A stretch of DNA of 64,000 nucleotides from Ceratodon purpureus (Eukaryota; Streptophyta; Bryopsida; Pseudoditrichales; Ditrichaceae): positions 97,676,861 to 97,740,860 of the forward strand of contig CM026426.1 in assembly GCA_014871385.1 (NCBI GenBank), in the 5' to 3' direction. Made by a program: the position numbers and the translations under genes. The notes below the pieces were generated by a model, which was not told the origin of the DNA, searched no databases, and saw only the letters and a list, made by a program, of their open reading frames with translations. Numbering within the stretch: position 1 is the stretch's first letter; each line of letters opens with the position of its first letter. Positions 11,020-24,600 of the stretch are shown one piece after another.

Positions 11020-12500
11020 CCTATGGAGAATAACGACACACAATATCTCAAGACCATATCAAAATAACCAAGCAAATGTAAAAACAATTTCCAGAAACTC
11101 GCATACACAATAATAACCATGTATTACTTCCAAGTAGATCTCTACTTATACATTCAGTCGACCTAGTTAAGCACTCACACTCTCTGTTTAAAAACGTTAG
11201 CACCGACTAAAGAAAAGATCTCCCAGATCGAGTAGTAGATCGGGTTCGATGGATTGGTGAAAGAGGTGAATTCCTCGCATCACAAGTGTCACTAGGAGTA
11301 AACATCGCCGTATCGCCGAAAGGGTCTCTTCTAGACAATCTTGAGTTCCTCTGAACAAAAGTAAGTACAAATTACTAGAGACAAGAATAGAAGTGCTAGA
11401 ATCATACAAAGACACAATGGAACGAAACGATTTAGATATCCCTATTCTTTCAAAATTAAATGGATTCAGATGGCCACCTTAATCTTTGATCCTAAATTAC
11501 GATGGACCATTACCAATTGTTTTATAGCAACCAGGGTGAACACGTAAACCAACAAATATGAGCAAATATTTACACCCTCACAATTATCATCTGAACGCAG
11601 TCTGAAACAAATGAAGTGAGGTACAATAGACTTGCCTTCAGGCGTCCAATTCATTCTAGTCTACTCTAAATTATATAGAAGAGATTAAGGTGACCTCCTT
11701 AAACTCTGCACCTCATGCCCTCAAACATAGAGGACATGGATTAAGAAGGTCACATTAATCCAAAACCTATTCGTAGCTCACAGCGTATAAATGACCATCT
11801 ATAATATATACTTTATGCCAGATATGAAGACAAAACCAAGCGAATGCAGCTCTGTTTGACCCAAAAATGACAACTACCAAACACCAATACATTGTAGACG
11901 AGTCGGATTAAGATGGTCACCTTAATTCTCAAAGCACGGGGGCTGTACTCTACGCTTCGTTTCGTATATAAGCAGTCTTTCGACAGTCAAATGTACTTAA
12001 AGATCGGTTACTTTTAAGACAAAGAAATTGAATGTGGGAGAAATTATACGTACGAACCGTCCAAATGACTCACACGAATACTGTACAGAATTATTATAAA
12101 AATGCGGTACATGAAACCCCTAAGTTGCAACAACCATTGGATACCATAGCAAATAAATTAAATCAGTAACAAATAACAACCAAGACCTGGACAGCGGAAG
12201 GAGGTCCAAGATTCAACGTATAATTGTTGAGTATCTTACAGAGTCTGCCAAAAAAAGAAAATCTTGAAGACATGTCTGAAATTCGAGAGCAAAACCAACT
12301 ACATTACCATGTCAGCCTCACACATACACATTGAAATAACTTCAGTGAACACAAGCAAAAACCATGTCTGCCTATTTCAATTCATAGAGACGTGTATCCA
12401 AACAGATTCGGAAAAGGGCAATTATAATGTGGAAAATGATGAACACATTTACTACAAGAAGACACCTCCTTCGGTGAGCACATTCACTACATATAGAGAC
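11020..12500. other. Intergenic stretch between the two FCP1-like genes
   Basis: Apart from four copies of the palindrome I see no gene. The small open frames here are short and overlap in several frames without family signals. Confidence 0.4.
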
Positions 12501-12509
12501 ATAACTCTA

Positions 12510-13358
12510 CTACTTCGCATGCTGCCATTTTCTGAGCTCCACTAAGACATGGGCTTTACCATCTAAAGGTTCATCACCGGGGACTCTACTACGATTCTTC
12601 TTCATGAAATCCCTAACAGGTTCACCAGAACGAGCTAAATTCTCAATGAAGGGAAACGGATTCTTCACAAGGTTTGAGTGACGGTCCAGTGGTCCATACC
12701 AAGGAAACGGGTATAACACATTCCCAGAAGAGAGAACAGTTGTTTCTCAATTTCCATCAATTAGAAGAGTGTTTGATGCATCCAGGTGCACATCCTCAGG
12801 TGGCATGGGATTGAAATTCCACTGGTAAGGCCTGGTCCACAGAGTACTCTTCAGATCTTTCAAGTAATACACGTCACCCCATTTTTTGAGGGACCCTGGA
12901 GGGATTGGTTTTCGGTGCCTAAAGCCACCAGCGTCACGCATCTCTACCATGTCATAGCAAGAGAAGATCCTACCCGGCTTTACAGTAAACTCTTGAAAGA
13001 GAAAGGAGGTTATGTCCCTAACACACGCATAAGGAAGATCACTCCAAATAACGGGGAATACGTTCTTTAGAGCACATACTTTCTCCCAAAATTCTATAAA
13101 ATTGGTTCGAACACGGACTATATCGTTCGTTCCAACGAAGGTCAGTGATACTTCGTCCAAGCAAGAATCTGCAGGACTGTGCACAAGCCCGGAGATATCA
13201 GATTCTCCAACATTCTGAATGTTTACCAGAACTCTTTGAAGTTCAAAGATCACGAAGTAAGTTTTGGTCGGGACATGTGGTACTTCAGGTGTTGGATTGT
13301 CGGGCAGCAACCTTGCCATATCGGTCCTACACAGGTCATCGAGGTCCTGTGCAACCAC
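12510..13358 (-). pseudogene. Second FCP1/NIF-like pseudophosphatase gene
   Basis: Same family as the gene at 10.2-11.0 kb. The strand YFVIFELQRVLV replaces the DxDx(T/V) motif (Glu and Gln where Asp are expected). It is followed by VRTNFIEFWEKV, VFPVIWSDLPY, a predicted linker with WTRPYQWNF, and NTLLIDGN at the second motif. An in-frame TGA directly after this (about 12747-12749) is followed in the same frame by GNVLYPFPWYGPLD and IENLARSGEPVRDF, which match the C-terminal end of the domain. The two copies are arranged head to tail and appear distantly related, so the duplication looks old. Confidence 0.6.
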
Positions 13359-13483
13359 GATATCTAAGTCACCTAAAATTGAACAAGGATTAAGGGAGCC
13401 ACCTTAAACCTAGAACAGATTTCAGGTATCACTCGAAACAGACAATTGACCAACACTTCTATGTTTTAAGATAATAGTTTAAG

Positions 13484-14122
13484 TTAAGGAAGGTCTTTTA
13501 TCATACGTAACTTCCCCTTGCTACCCCATAACTTTGTCTGGGTTTTCTCTTTATCCTTGGTCTTCTTCCCAAATGAAGGCTCGGACCCTGAACTAGAATT
13601 CAAAGCTTGATTCGTTGCGTTCCTAATTGGTTGCAACCTTAATCTCCCATCTTCAGCCACTGCATCGTCGTCCTTACTCGGAACCGCACATTTTTCAGCC
13701 GCCTTTTCTGATCGTAAACACAGTCGTAGTGATGATCTTGTAGGGACTGGTTCAGTATCATTCTTCAGGATCTCGGTTTCATCCACAGCGCGGTCATGCT
13801 CCATCTGACTTAGAGGTTGAGCATCATCAACTGTTTGATCCGAAAGCTGTTCAAGAACACCATGAGGCCTCTCCAACTCATTGGCACTAGTGGTAGTCTC
13901 TACACAATCACCGACACCGAGCTCCTTCACTCCTTTTTCTTCGTCCAACCCCTGCTCCAATTTCCCATCGACATGGTCGTTATCATCATCGATCCCCTTC
14001 TTCAGCTTGGCATCTACATTAGCCACATCATCAACTAAAGCTACCTCCGGCTCGACTTCTTCAATTGTGCACACCTTCACTACTAGGATTTGGGGGGGTT
14101 TGCAAGGTCTGCGCCGTAGCAT
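13484..14122 (-). CDS. Acidic, low-complexity open frame, unrecognised
   Basis: 213 codons from an ATG at 14122, rich in Asp and Glu with a Lys-rich C-terminus (KKTKDKEKTQTKLW). No family recognised. It lies just upstream of the second FCP1-like gene on the same strand but in a different frame, so it might be that gene's 5' exon or an independent gene. Confidence 0.35.
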   Translation of the reverse strand: MLRRRPCKPPQILVVKVCTIEEVEPEVALVDDVANVDAKLKKGIDDDNDHVDGKLEQGLDEEKGVKELGVGDCVETTTSANELERPHGVLEQLSDQTVDDAQPLSQMEHDRAVDETEILKNDTEPVPTRSSLRLCLRSEKAAEKCAVPSKDDDAVAEDGRLRLQPIRNATNQALNSSSGSEPSFGKKTKDKEKTQTKLWGSKGKLRMIKDLP

Positions 14123-14165
14123 TTTACACTAGGAGTCGATGGTTCACGGCTTCGTCAGGACGTTG

Positions 14166-15880
14166 TTAGTGACATGCCCTTAACTGTGCTGCTACTAAAG
14201 CGCTGTTTGGGGTGTAACGATAGCAACGCCAATGGCTTTCATTCGAACGGACGTTTTCGAACGAGTTTGCCGAATATTCTCGAATCTCTGACATCGCCAT
14301 GTAGCAACCAGCACAGTCACCGAGGTTGGGAGCATCTTCATGAGAACTTCGCCTTTTGAGTTCCATTTTTTATTTTGTTAATTGGGCATTTTCATCATGC
14401 ATGCTGGCCATGCATCCCCATCCACCACGGCGGGGCTTGGAGGGATACCTTCCCAGTCAACGACTAGGATTTTAGCAGGGCAACTCTATGAAAGGAATAT
14501 TTTTCTTACTCCTTCAAAAATAAATACTGTCCTAAAGCTCTCTGAAATCCTGCGAAAAATTCTCAACTGCCCCTGAAACTGCCCTGAAACTGCCCTGAAA
14601 CTGTCCAAAATCCGGGGCTTAGATCTGAAACTGCCAACTTAGATCTACTCAAATCCTGATGGTATTTTCCTAGATCTGATACAGTTTTCTACTCTCCTTG
14701 GACTGATCTACAATACCCACTCATTTAAACACCAGATCTACTGGACCCACCAGGTGAATCCACTAACCTGGTCCCTCAAGCACTCATAACTTCAATTTCA
14801 GCCATTTACACCCAATGTAATCAATTCCTTCCCTTTACTCACTGTAAATCCGTACATGATTCTGCTCCCTACTGATATCACTATCTGGACCCCCAGAGTC
14901 CTAAAAACTGCTCTAACAGCATCCTCCTACAGTCCTACAACATGTCCTACACACAAACTACCATCTGAGAGCTCTGAACTGAGAGGGAGAGAGAGAATGA
15001 GCTTCCCAGCCCCCTCTCCCACAACCCCATCCAAAACCCTAGCCGCCACCCCCAAAACCCTAACTGCCAACAGTTTTCATCCGACCACCAGATTTCATCC
15101 AACCACCAGATTTCATCCATCTGACAGTTTTCATCCATCTGACAGTTTTCATCCAAAACAGGCAGTTTTCATCCAACAGAGTTACTACAGGGCAGGACAG
15201 TAACTTAACAGTTTATTGCCCCCCCAGTAACTGCAATTTTACTGCTCCCCTATAGTTTTACTGCCCCTCTATTCTACTACCTTAAATCCCCAGTTAACAA
15301 ACTCACATCTGAGTTTACCTTGAATCCTAATATGCTCCATTTTTCATATTAAATAATTTATGAAAAACTGATTTCTGACGAATTAATTTATATGCCGCGT
15401 GGCGCCTCTAGAATGGGGAATGTTCCGCTAGGCCCCGGTGAAACGTGGCGTGATTGCATTGGTGAGGCATATGTTTAATCAATATTGAATATTTAATTTG
15501 CATATTGGTGAGATTAGGGTGTCCGTATAATCCTGAATGGCACGGTGTACGGTATTTTCATTTCGTGGTTTTGATCCAGGAATACTCTCACGCGAAATAC
15601 AAACAAAGAGGTAATTACAATTCAGAAATTCATAAACAAGATCAATATTACACTGCAATTGGAAGGAATGATAAGAACAGAGAAATGCTGTTAAACGTGC
15701 AGAAGTCACAGAAATGGCTTATAAACAGTTTGGTGTGTCTTGTGAAAAAGGTCTATACAAGACTATGCTACTTGAAGGGATCGCCGGTGTCAAAATGGAA
15801 GGGGAATCAGTCTAAAATTTGGAAGTTCAAAACAGTAGGAAAGAGAAAGAGAATGCAAGAAGACCGGCACAGGAACTGGA
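14166..15880. other. No gene seen; short tandem repeats
   Basis: The stretch holds a triple CTGCCCTGAAA repeat (14570-14605) and a run of TTTTCATCCATCTGACAG-like units (15070-15175). I found no coding region that I could support. It would correspond to sequence downstream of the Ptta-like gene. Confidence 0.45.
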
Positions 15881-15888
15881 CAGCCATG

Positions 15889-18800
15889 CTAGTCTTCGTC
15901 CTGCGAGTCGTCGGAGTCGCTCCCTGTTCCGGTCTCGTATACAGGGGCAATCTCTTCCTCGTCTTCAGCACCCCCTTCAGATCTGTCTCCCGAAGCCTCC
16001 TCAGAACTCGTGCTTTCATCTTCTCGGCTCCCCTCTGTTCCGCTTCCGTCCTCGCTGTCGCTACTTGTGTCGGATCGTTCCGAATAGTTGGAGTCAGTGC
16101 CATCGTCCTCGTCACTCTCCTCTTCATCTGAAGTTGTATCTTCCTTTTGTTTCTTTCCCTTATTCCTCAACTCCTTCGTGATTTCAGTCGCAACACGTAC
16201 TGCTTCTTGCATTTTTTCCCCACCATTGCTGAGGCGCACATTCTCCAGTGTGGCAGGGATCCCGTTTTGCTTCGCGAACAGAATTTCTTCTTCTGTCGGT
16301 GCCCTCTCAAACTCGTCCATCTGCGACATATTATGTAGACTTTAGTGACGGCAGGGAAGAGTACTACTTAAAAGCAAATTCACTTGAACACCCTCCAGGA
16401 TTCTAAGGAGTGTGGGGGAGAGGATTCATATGCATCAGTTCATATGAGGAAGATGCACCTGTAAATTGTCTTCCTTGGATAAACGTAAGACTTGCTGGGG
16501 AAAAAAACAGGGAAAATAGTGAAGGGCAGAAAGATTGCGAAGGATCAGGAAAAGAAGAGTGCCTGCAAAAGCGTTAAAAAAAAATTGGGGGGCAAAAGGT
16601 CCACAAAGTACCAGAGGAGAAGAAAAACAGGGAAAATTATGAGTGGATTAAAGATTGTGAGCAGATGAATGAGTGGGAGAAAAGGTAGAGGCTGATGAAA
16701 TGGGAGACAAAGGGGTGTGGGAGCTGCTAGGTTTAGGGAAGAAAACCAAAAAAAGAATGAAGGATTAAAAAAGAGACCTAGAGGAGTCAAGAGCAGCAAA
16801 GATACGGAATGGTAGCCAAAATATGGAGATAACTGAAAAAGGAAGGTGAAGAACTATAAACTTAAAGAGGAAGAACGGGTGATGGAGCAGGATGGGAAAA
16901 GGGGAAGCAGACATGCACAGTCAAGATTTAGGGTGGAAGCTGGTAGTGACTGTGGAAAAAATTTAAAAAAGGTCAAAGGGGAAATGATAAATGGAGACTT
17001 CAGGAGCAGTGAATATCGAAAAAGCTGGTAAAAAAAAAAAAAGAAATTGTGAATTCAAATGAAAAGAGAAGAGGGATCTAGGGACTGAATTGCAAGAGCG
17101 TAACTTCTACACTGAAATGAAAAGAGAGGGCACCATTCGAGTCAAAAAAAAAAAAACAAAAAACAGAGGGGAGAACGTGCTTACAAAGGTTGAGATCAGT
17201 CCTTGCACCCCTCGTGGGCCTAGCTTATGCGTGAAGCCCTTCCTCCTGGTGCGCTCATCGGCAGCCACCTTGCATTTGTCAGATTTAGCTAGGAATTTCT
17301 GGTTAAAGAGTGAGTCATAAATAGCATTCCAAGACTCTAACGTTACACCACCAGCCACCGGGACAATATTCTTATGGTTAGCCCTAGCAAAAGTCTTCCT
17401 TAATCGCACACGCCTCTCCTTAATGTTATTTCCGATCAGTTGCATGACATAAGCATCATCCCAGTCTCCAGGGTACAGTTTCTTCAATCTCAATTTAAAT
17501 CTCACTTTCGTTAGAGGGTCCTGCTGGGACCAGTCAACGTGCCATGGGAAGATACGCCGCTCTATCAAAAGCAAAGTCCTTCATGTGCCTCCAGAACTGG
17601 CCTATGGGTTGGGCCATGGAATTCACTACGCATGGAGGCACATCCCTCACAGCGTCCTACGTCCCTACTGAACCAGGATCAGAAACAACATGCTACAAGA
17701 TGCTGATGGGAATACAACCAGATTGGAGGAGTCACTGTTAGGGTCCCGTGCACCACCTTTTTTGGTACCCACCTGCTTAACCTTCACTGGAATAAGCTGG
17801 TTTGCTCCTCCGATCTTGTTGCCTTTTGAGCTTTCACGTGGGCTGCGGGATGATTTGCCAGTAAGCTTGTTTTTTTGCTCCTGTAATTCCAGCAGCAACT
17901 TGTTGATGTGAGCTATCGCATTGCGTATCAGGTTCTTCCTCAACCGGCTCCGGTCCATTCTTCTTCCCCACACAGTCTTTCTCCTTGCGTCTCTTCTCCT
18001 TCGTTTTCTTGGCAGCCTTGTCCCGGGCCTTGCATCCTCCACTCTGGCAGCCAGCACCTCCCTTTTTACAAGAGCACTTGGCATTCTTGTTCTGGTGCTT
18101 CGAGTTCTTCCCCGGTACGACGACCAGATCCTCGCACAGTTGAACCACACGAGTGTTGCCAGTTTTCCAGAAGCATGCGACGGGGAAGAAGGAAAGCAGA
18201 GTTTGGGAAAAGGATGATGGGATGTCAGGGAAAAGGAGCGTACCTTTCTGTTCTTCTCGATGAATGCTGCCCGTTCATTCGGTGGGAGAGTCTCGAGGAG
18301 GGATTTCAGAGAGCTCTTCACCACCATGCTGTGCACTGTTTGCCCTGGAGGTGGATTCATCCGCTTTGCAATGCTAGGGGGGACTTCCTTCGGTGGAGCA
18401 TCTAGACTGATGCCCGTACGTCTTGTCACAGGTTTCTTGGAAGGGCGGGAGACGGTACTCTTGGTTGATTTGCCTGAGGGTTTAGGGAAAGGCTGGGGAC
18501 GCATCCAGCAGGGACTGATAGGGAAGGAGGGTGATGCAGGTGACGAAGTTGCGGGAGTCAGAGCCGAAGGAGTATCAGGGGGAGCAAGTGAGAGTTCTCC
18601 ACTCCCGACTGAGACAGCAACAGGTTCCTTCGACTGTCTTGGAGGTACGTCACTGTTCGTGGGCTGGGATAAGGGATTCTGAGGGTGCGTCCTATCGACG
18701 GAGGCACGTGTTCTAAGTTCTGGGACATTTGACGTAGGGGAGGCTGGAGGAGGGTTGGACTCGGACGGATCAGGGTCAAGAAGAGCATCAGTGACAGCCT

Positions 18801-20022
18801 GATCAGGTAATCCCGGGAATTCAACGGGGGCAGCAACATCACCCTCTAACGGTGTAGGGGGGTTTAGGGGTAGCGATGGAGTTGGATTAGGGGCTGGGGA
18901 AGGTGACGGGATTGTAGGAGGGCGTAGGGGAGGTGAAGGTATGTCAAATGGATTGATGGGGGGTTTTAAAGAGGGGGGTGCAGGTGTAGGAGAATGCTCG
19001 AGCGAAGAGGGATGGAGAGGCTGAGACTTCGGTGAATTAGGGGGCGGTGTACAGGGAGGCGTTGTGGCAGCACTTGAAGGGCACAGATCCGCTTGAATAA
19101 GCAGAAGGGGGTTCAGAGAGACCGTCAAATTCGAGGAAGAGGCAATGCCGGGACCGGGTGCTGGGGGTTCGCGGCAGAGCTCCGCTCGTGTGCACCAACG
19201 CTGTTCAGGTGCTGGGGGAGCGTCTGCGACAATCCACGGATAGAGTGGTGGGAGAGGCGCCTTCGAGGCTGGTCGGTCAGAGGCTTCATCGGCTGCGGGT
19301 GGGCGCTGTTCATCAGCTCTGGAGCGCACCACTGGTGAGTGGCGTCTTCTTCTGGGAGTAGTACTGTGTCGTCTGCGTTGTGTGCTGCCCTGCGTGAGGC
19401 ACAATTGCTCCCACTACGTGAAGCAGTGACATTCTCTGCGGATCCACGCTTCGAGTGGAGACTACCTGCTGGAGCTGGGGAATCCTTGCTGCTGGCGTCT
19501 CCTTCCACCGAGGGCTGAGGCTTCGTAGAGGGCGTATGACGTGAGCTTCCTGCTCGCCTCGACAAAGGGGTCTTCTTCTTCTTCGCGGGAGACACTATCA
19601 CGAGCCTGATCTTGTGTGACTGGGAGTTAATCTCCATCTCCATTGTGTCACTTCCTTTCTTGGCGGCGGCATCAAATTGTCCCCCCAGGTCCTTGGATCT
19701 GTGCTTCTTGCGAGGGGTCGGGGCTGCAGTCACTGAGTTACGCACGGGAGAGCTCTGTCCAGCCATGTCTAAGGCGGGGGAGAGTATTGACTACAGCGAT
19801 TTTTGTGGGCGGTTTGGAGAATCTCCAGGCGCGCTTTGCTGTCGGTTCCGGGGCCTCGCGGAAGCGCTGACGACATCCAATTTTGCCTTCAGCCCCCTTC
19901 CCCTTTGTGCGCCGGCAACGTCCTGACTCCACGGATGTAGGCATACTTGGATCAACGTTCGAGGTAGCTTTCAGGGGGTCTTCCTCATTTGGGTCCTCGT
20001 GGTGGCGATTCCGCTTCGGCAT
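15889..20022 (-). CDS. CACTA-associated Ptta/En-Spm-type (Transposase_24-like) gene, multi-exon
   Basis: Coding segments occur along the minus strand in order. A Lys/Arg-rich start (ATG at 20022, or 19766) is followed by a long Pro/Ser/Thr-rich region (about 19400-18280) that ends in FIEKNRK before a GTACGC donor at about 18243. Next is a Cys cluster CSCKKGGAGCQSGGCKA (about 18080), then 17574-17107 with RRVRLRKTFAR, GGVTLESWNAIYDSLF and GFTHKLG, which resembles the plant Ptta/En-Spm transposase domain. A Glu/Asp/Ser-rich last exon (16329-15889) follows, with TEEEILFAKQNGIPATL. In plant CACTA elements such a protein accompanies Tnp2. Here Tnp2 is divergent, starting at 21.3 kb. Exon borders are only partly resolved, and the frame changes once between 19404 and 19125, by intron or frameshift. 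Confidence 0.6.
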
Positions 20023-20364
20023 TGCGCAATGTACCTGGGCAACCACTCCCAATATACTTTGAAAAACCCACCATTGCCCTAATTTGCACAATTCTGGAAC
20101 AATAACCTAATCTATGCTGAAACCACGTCTGAGTTACATTAGGAGACTGAGCAAGGTATTGAGAAGAATAGGAGCACTAGAAGAAGCAAGACTAAATCTA
20201 AATTCATAAACCCTGAGTCGTTGTGTAGAGTAACTGACCTAGGTTTTTGAGGTCGCCGAGCTGGAGAGGAATATGCAGACAGAGACGTATGGTGGTACCT
20301 GAGCAGTCGACACAGAGGTCAATTTTGAGTACGAAGCACGGCGCTGCATTCTACGATTGTGAAT

Positions 20365-21660
20365 AACTGTACATGACCAAATGGCAAATCATCCAATGTG
20401 AGAATCTGATGAAAGGACTCGCCATGGACAGGTGATCGAAAGCGCCTTGGAGGCTGTGCCGATCAGATCGGCAATGGACTAAGGACAACATCAAGCTCTA
20501 ACGTAGCAAAGGCAGTTCTAAACTTAAGCAACTCCACAAAGGACTTGAAGAACAGAGCTTTCACGAAGAAGGAAATTGGGGTCTTACCAGGTAGTGGATT
20601 GCAGACAGGTGGGCGGAATTGCTGGGCGGTCGAGGCTGCGGTGGGCTCAACTCCCGCTGTGGAGAATACCGCGAGAAACAAGCTGCACTTAGCTACTGTG
20701 TCAATAGCGGGAGATTGTACTCAAAGTCTTGCTTTGCAGGTCCTATGGCTTCATCACCCGGAGGGAGAGACCAACAAGACAGATCGCCCAAACCGCCACG
20801 AAGAGTACTAGCAGATTGAGCTCGGAAACACACAACTGCGACGTCGAAGGGATTTCGGAATTCGAAGGTACGAGTCACCATACCCGAGGAAGGATCCAGA
20901 GGCCAAGTGGAAGAAGAGGTACGTGAACCCTAACGAGAACTGTACATGATCAGGTTTCGAAATGTACAACTGTCGTACATGGTGGTGAGCCCGCGGATCT
21001 AGAGAGACTCTAAAATGTACAGAGATTTGGGAGCAGAATCTTCCTCACATGTACAGTATGTGGCTTTTAGGATCATTCCCTCGTAGGTGTCAACGGCTTA
21101 TCCGAAAGTACTATGTAGCAGAGCTTGGTCTGATTGTAAATCCAATAGACTGAAACATTTGTAGAATAAAATTGACATCTAGGGCCAGGGCCGATTTCTA
21201 CTGTACGCTCAGATTATTCTGGAATATTCGCTACATGTCCAAATTCTTCTATTCAGGCTGAATTTTAAATGAAATTGAAATAGGGCAACCATGAGGACGC
21301 ATAGGACCGTGCAAGCCAGAAATCTTGTAGCTGCGGAAGAACCAATTGGAGAAGGGGATTTACAAGAAGACAATGCGAGGGCAGGACCTAGACGAAAAAG
21401 ACGGAGCACCCATTTTGCCAGAACTGTCAACGAGGAGGGACCAGAGTTTAAGGTTTACTGTCCCTGTCGGAAGTGTGACCTGAAGAATACGCCCACACTA
21501 AGGAGAAAGAGCATTTTTGACCAATACATTGCACTTTATGGTTACGGTGTGAAGTGAAAGGTGAATTTTCCATTCTCCCATATATCCGTGTGGTCAGTAT
21601 TGTACATGATATTGCAGGATATGAATAGTTGCAAGAGTGATTTATGATTTCTTTTGTACA
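20365..21660. promoter_or_regulatory. Cluster of TGTACA-type sites between the divergent CACTA genes
   Basis: TGTACA or the overlapping GTACATG occurs at about 20366, 20941, 20963, 20976, 21015, 21050, 21603 and 21655. About one third of a chance hit would be expected for one hexamer in this length. The sites lie between the start of the Ptta-like gene and exon 1 or intron 1 of Tnp2. They are candidate binding sites for an element-encoded protein (inference from TnpA-binding motifs in En/Spm). Confidence 0.45.
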
Positions 21661-24600
21661 CATGCTTTAAATATCTTAATCAGTAGTGCAAATCAGTAAC
21701 CAACTGAGGATTCTGTGACACCTCTTAAGAACTACTTGGTAAATCAATTAGTGAAAGAATCCAATTAGTGAAACAATTTGGTGATGGTACCCGGGTTTTC
21801 AGTACCCTTAACAACTGCCACATCACATGAATTAAATGCGTCCCAGAAATGAAAGATTAGACCTATTTCAATTCCATCAGGAGTTTTAAGGGCCGTCAAT
21901 TTTATTAAATGAGATTAGCTCTACCAATCACCTCTGTTCGTCATTTTGTTTTTATTTTTTTTGAAGCCGCCATGCTGTTCTGTATGGTGGGATTTTTTAA
22001 TGTTACGAAATTTTAATATTCTCAAACAAGGACTCCTTGATTTTAAGTTCGGCACTGAGGAACTCTGTCTCCTTCACTGCACGGTGTGAGTGCTTGGCAC
22101 ATCCGTGGGTGCGGACTTGAAGGCACCATGGGCTGCAGAATTTATGTCCAGGGTCACTAATAATGGGTGGTTATGGAGCAGGCCGCCTGTGACAGCCAAA
22201 TGCTGGAGATCACGGGAGGGCAGGTCCAGGGGAACATTCCAGCGGGAGGTAGCGAGCCCAATACAGGGGATGCACCTGACGCAGAGCCCGCACGCGACCT
22301 CCCCACTGCCACCGGGGACGAATCTGCGTGGCAAGATGACCTCACATTCGAGGACATGCTTGCACACCACCGCGCCTGTGACCCTGCGGTGATCAGGGTG
22401 GAGTCCTCGGCAGGCCCAGACCCGGAGATGACTTTCTTAGAAAGAGAAGCCTCAACAAAATTGTACGAGGGGGCTACATCATCCATACTGAAAATCATAG
22501 TGGAATTCCTAAATCTGCAAGCTCGTCACGGCTGGTCGAACTTGGCCATGGATGATATTTTTAAAACAATTTCAGACCAAGTTATTGCCCCACATCTGAA
22601 TTCAAGGATGCCTCGCACTAGAGAGGAGGCCCGCAAGGTTATTACAGATGTTGGACTTGATTATACTGTTATACATGCTTGCCCATGTGAAAAGACACTA
22701 TACTGGGGCCCATTGGAGGCTGCAACATTTTGTCCAAAATTTAAACTTTCTCGTTACGAGAACAGGACACTCAAGGCCACGGTTCCCCGCAAGGTATCAC
22801 CCTCTTCCACTGCTGCAGCCATTTCTCATTAGAAATACACTGAATTTTTCAAAATGCTTGTAATGCAAATGGAGGTACTAACACTTCTTTTATATTCCAG
22901 AAAATGTTCTACTATCCGGTCATACCTAGGCTACTCGCTCATTTCAGAAGCATGGAATTAGCCCCATTAATGAAGTAGCATTCCAAGAATTATAGCGATG
23001 ATGGGATTATGAGGGTCCCAGCAGACAGCCTGGCATGGCAATCAATATTGGGGAACCCCAAATTCTCTTGTATGGCTGAGGAGCCAAGAAACGTATGGTT
23101 AGGCTGCGCCATGGATGGAGTGAATTCCTACTCCAATAATTCAACGAGTCATTCTACATGGACAATCATGTTAGTCCTATACAATCTTCCTCTGTGGCTG
23201 ACAATTCAGAACCGCCACATAATGTTGTCAGCCATCATACCAGGTATGGCTGTACGTTATAACAGTACTTCTTCTGTTGCTTCGTTTATGATCAAAACAA
23301 TATGTAATTTTTCCTCTTCTCACTACCGGAGCTGTATCATCATTTCACAGGGAAGAAGAAAGTAAAGGACATGAACACGTATCTACAGCCCATAATCAGT
23401 GAACTGCAGACTCTATGGAATACGGGGATAAACGCTGTAGATGTGTCAGCGCCACCTGCCCAAAAACACTTCAACCTAAAGGGCATGTTACTGTGGACAA
23501 TGCATGATTTCCCGGGGTACGGGGTCAGTTATTCATTGCAAACTCAAGGACACAACGCTTGCCCCCCTTGCGGGCCGGAGCAGTTAGAGTCACACAGATC
23601 TAAAGCCTTGAAAAAGGTGATCTACATGGGACATAGGAAGTATCTACCCTATGGCCACAGGTTACGCCATGGACATCATGACAGGGAATTTGGCCACAAG
23701 AAGGCTGGTAGGATACATGTTCGCACAACTGGAGACTTCTGGAAGACGAGGTGGCGATCAGTGAGAAGGAAGGAAATACCTATCAAGCAGGCTGGGGTGA
23801 AAGCCAAATCCATTTTTACCAACTTCCCTATCACAAGGTATGTATCCACCATTTATATCACAGAATCAACGTCTAGAAATGGGTATCACATTTTGAAATT
23901 GAGCGTACTGTAGTAATATTAAATGTAATAATATGTGATACCCATATGAAAATAAATCATACCTGTTTAACACAAAGCCATTCCGAACTTCCCTTCCTCG
24001 TTTATTAAATCTAAGTTCTGAAAGTGTAATTCCTCAACAAATCCTACGCTGTTCCAGAATACACATGAACAGGGCCCTTTGACTTTGGTGAAATAGGTCA
24101 CTGATCTTCTTATGGCCCAGCAACTACCCGGGGTACATGTGACGGACTGCCTGCTCCTCTATAGAAGTCTTCTGAGAGCGCCATAGAAGCTGTATTTATT
24201 TTTCCCCTGATTCTTATCCATGTGATTCCTTTTTTTTGGGGTCTCTTCTGTACTCCTGCCCGTTCTTTGACACTTCCTTTTTATTCGTTGCTTTATTGAG
24301 ATCCCTCTTTCATTTTCCCCTTAATTCTTATCCAAGCGTTATTTTTTTTGGGGACTGTTCGTTACTCCGGCCCGTTCTTTGACATTTCTTTTTTATTTGT
24401 TGCTTTCTTGAGATCCTTCTTTTGTGTTTATTTGATTTCACAATTTCTTTTTCTATGTTTTAACCAGCGTTTTGGATGTTCACCGCTCCTGAAGTCTCCA
24501 TTTCTCATTTCGCCTTTGTTCCCTACTTAATTTTTTCACTAAACACTACCAGCTTCCACCCTAAACCCTGATTGAACATCCCCTACCCCTCTTTCCCCAT

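Larger units (their letters stand above)
10152..13410. repeat. Dispersed imperfect palindrome around the FCP1-like genes (six copies)
   Basis: An imperfect palindrome close to GGATTAAGGTGGTCACCTTA followed by ATCC occurs at about 10152-10169, 11462-11484, 11681-11706, 11738-11761, 11905-11930 and 13387-13410. Four copies sit within 470 bases between the two FCP1-like genes. The others lie near the 3' end of one gene and the 5' end of the other. It could be a binding site or the footprint of a small element. Confidence 0.65.

Noticed and set aside
14078-14136. CACTACTAGGATTT and CACTAGGAG strings as left end of the big CACTA element
   Set aside because: The first lies inside an open frame, and I found no matching inverted end near 26-29 kb and no 3-bp duplication. 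The element ends remain unknown.
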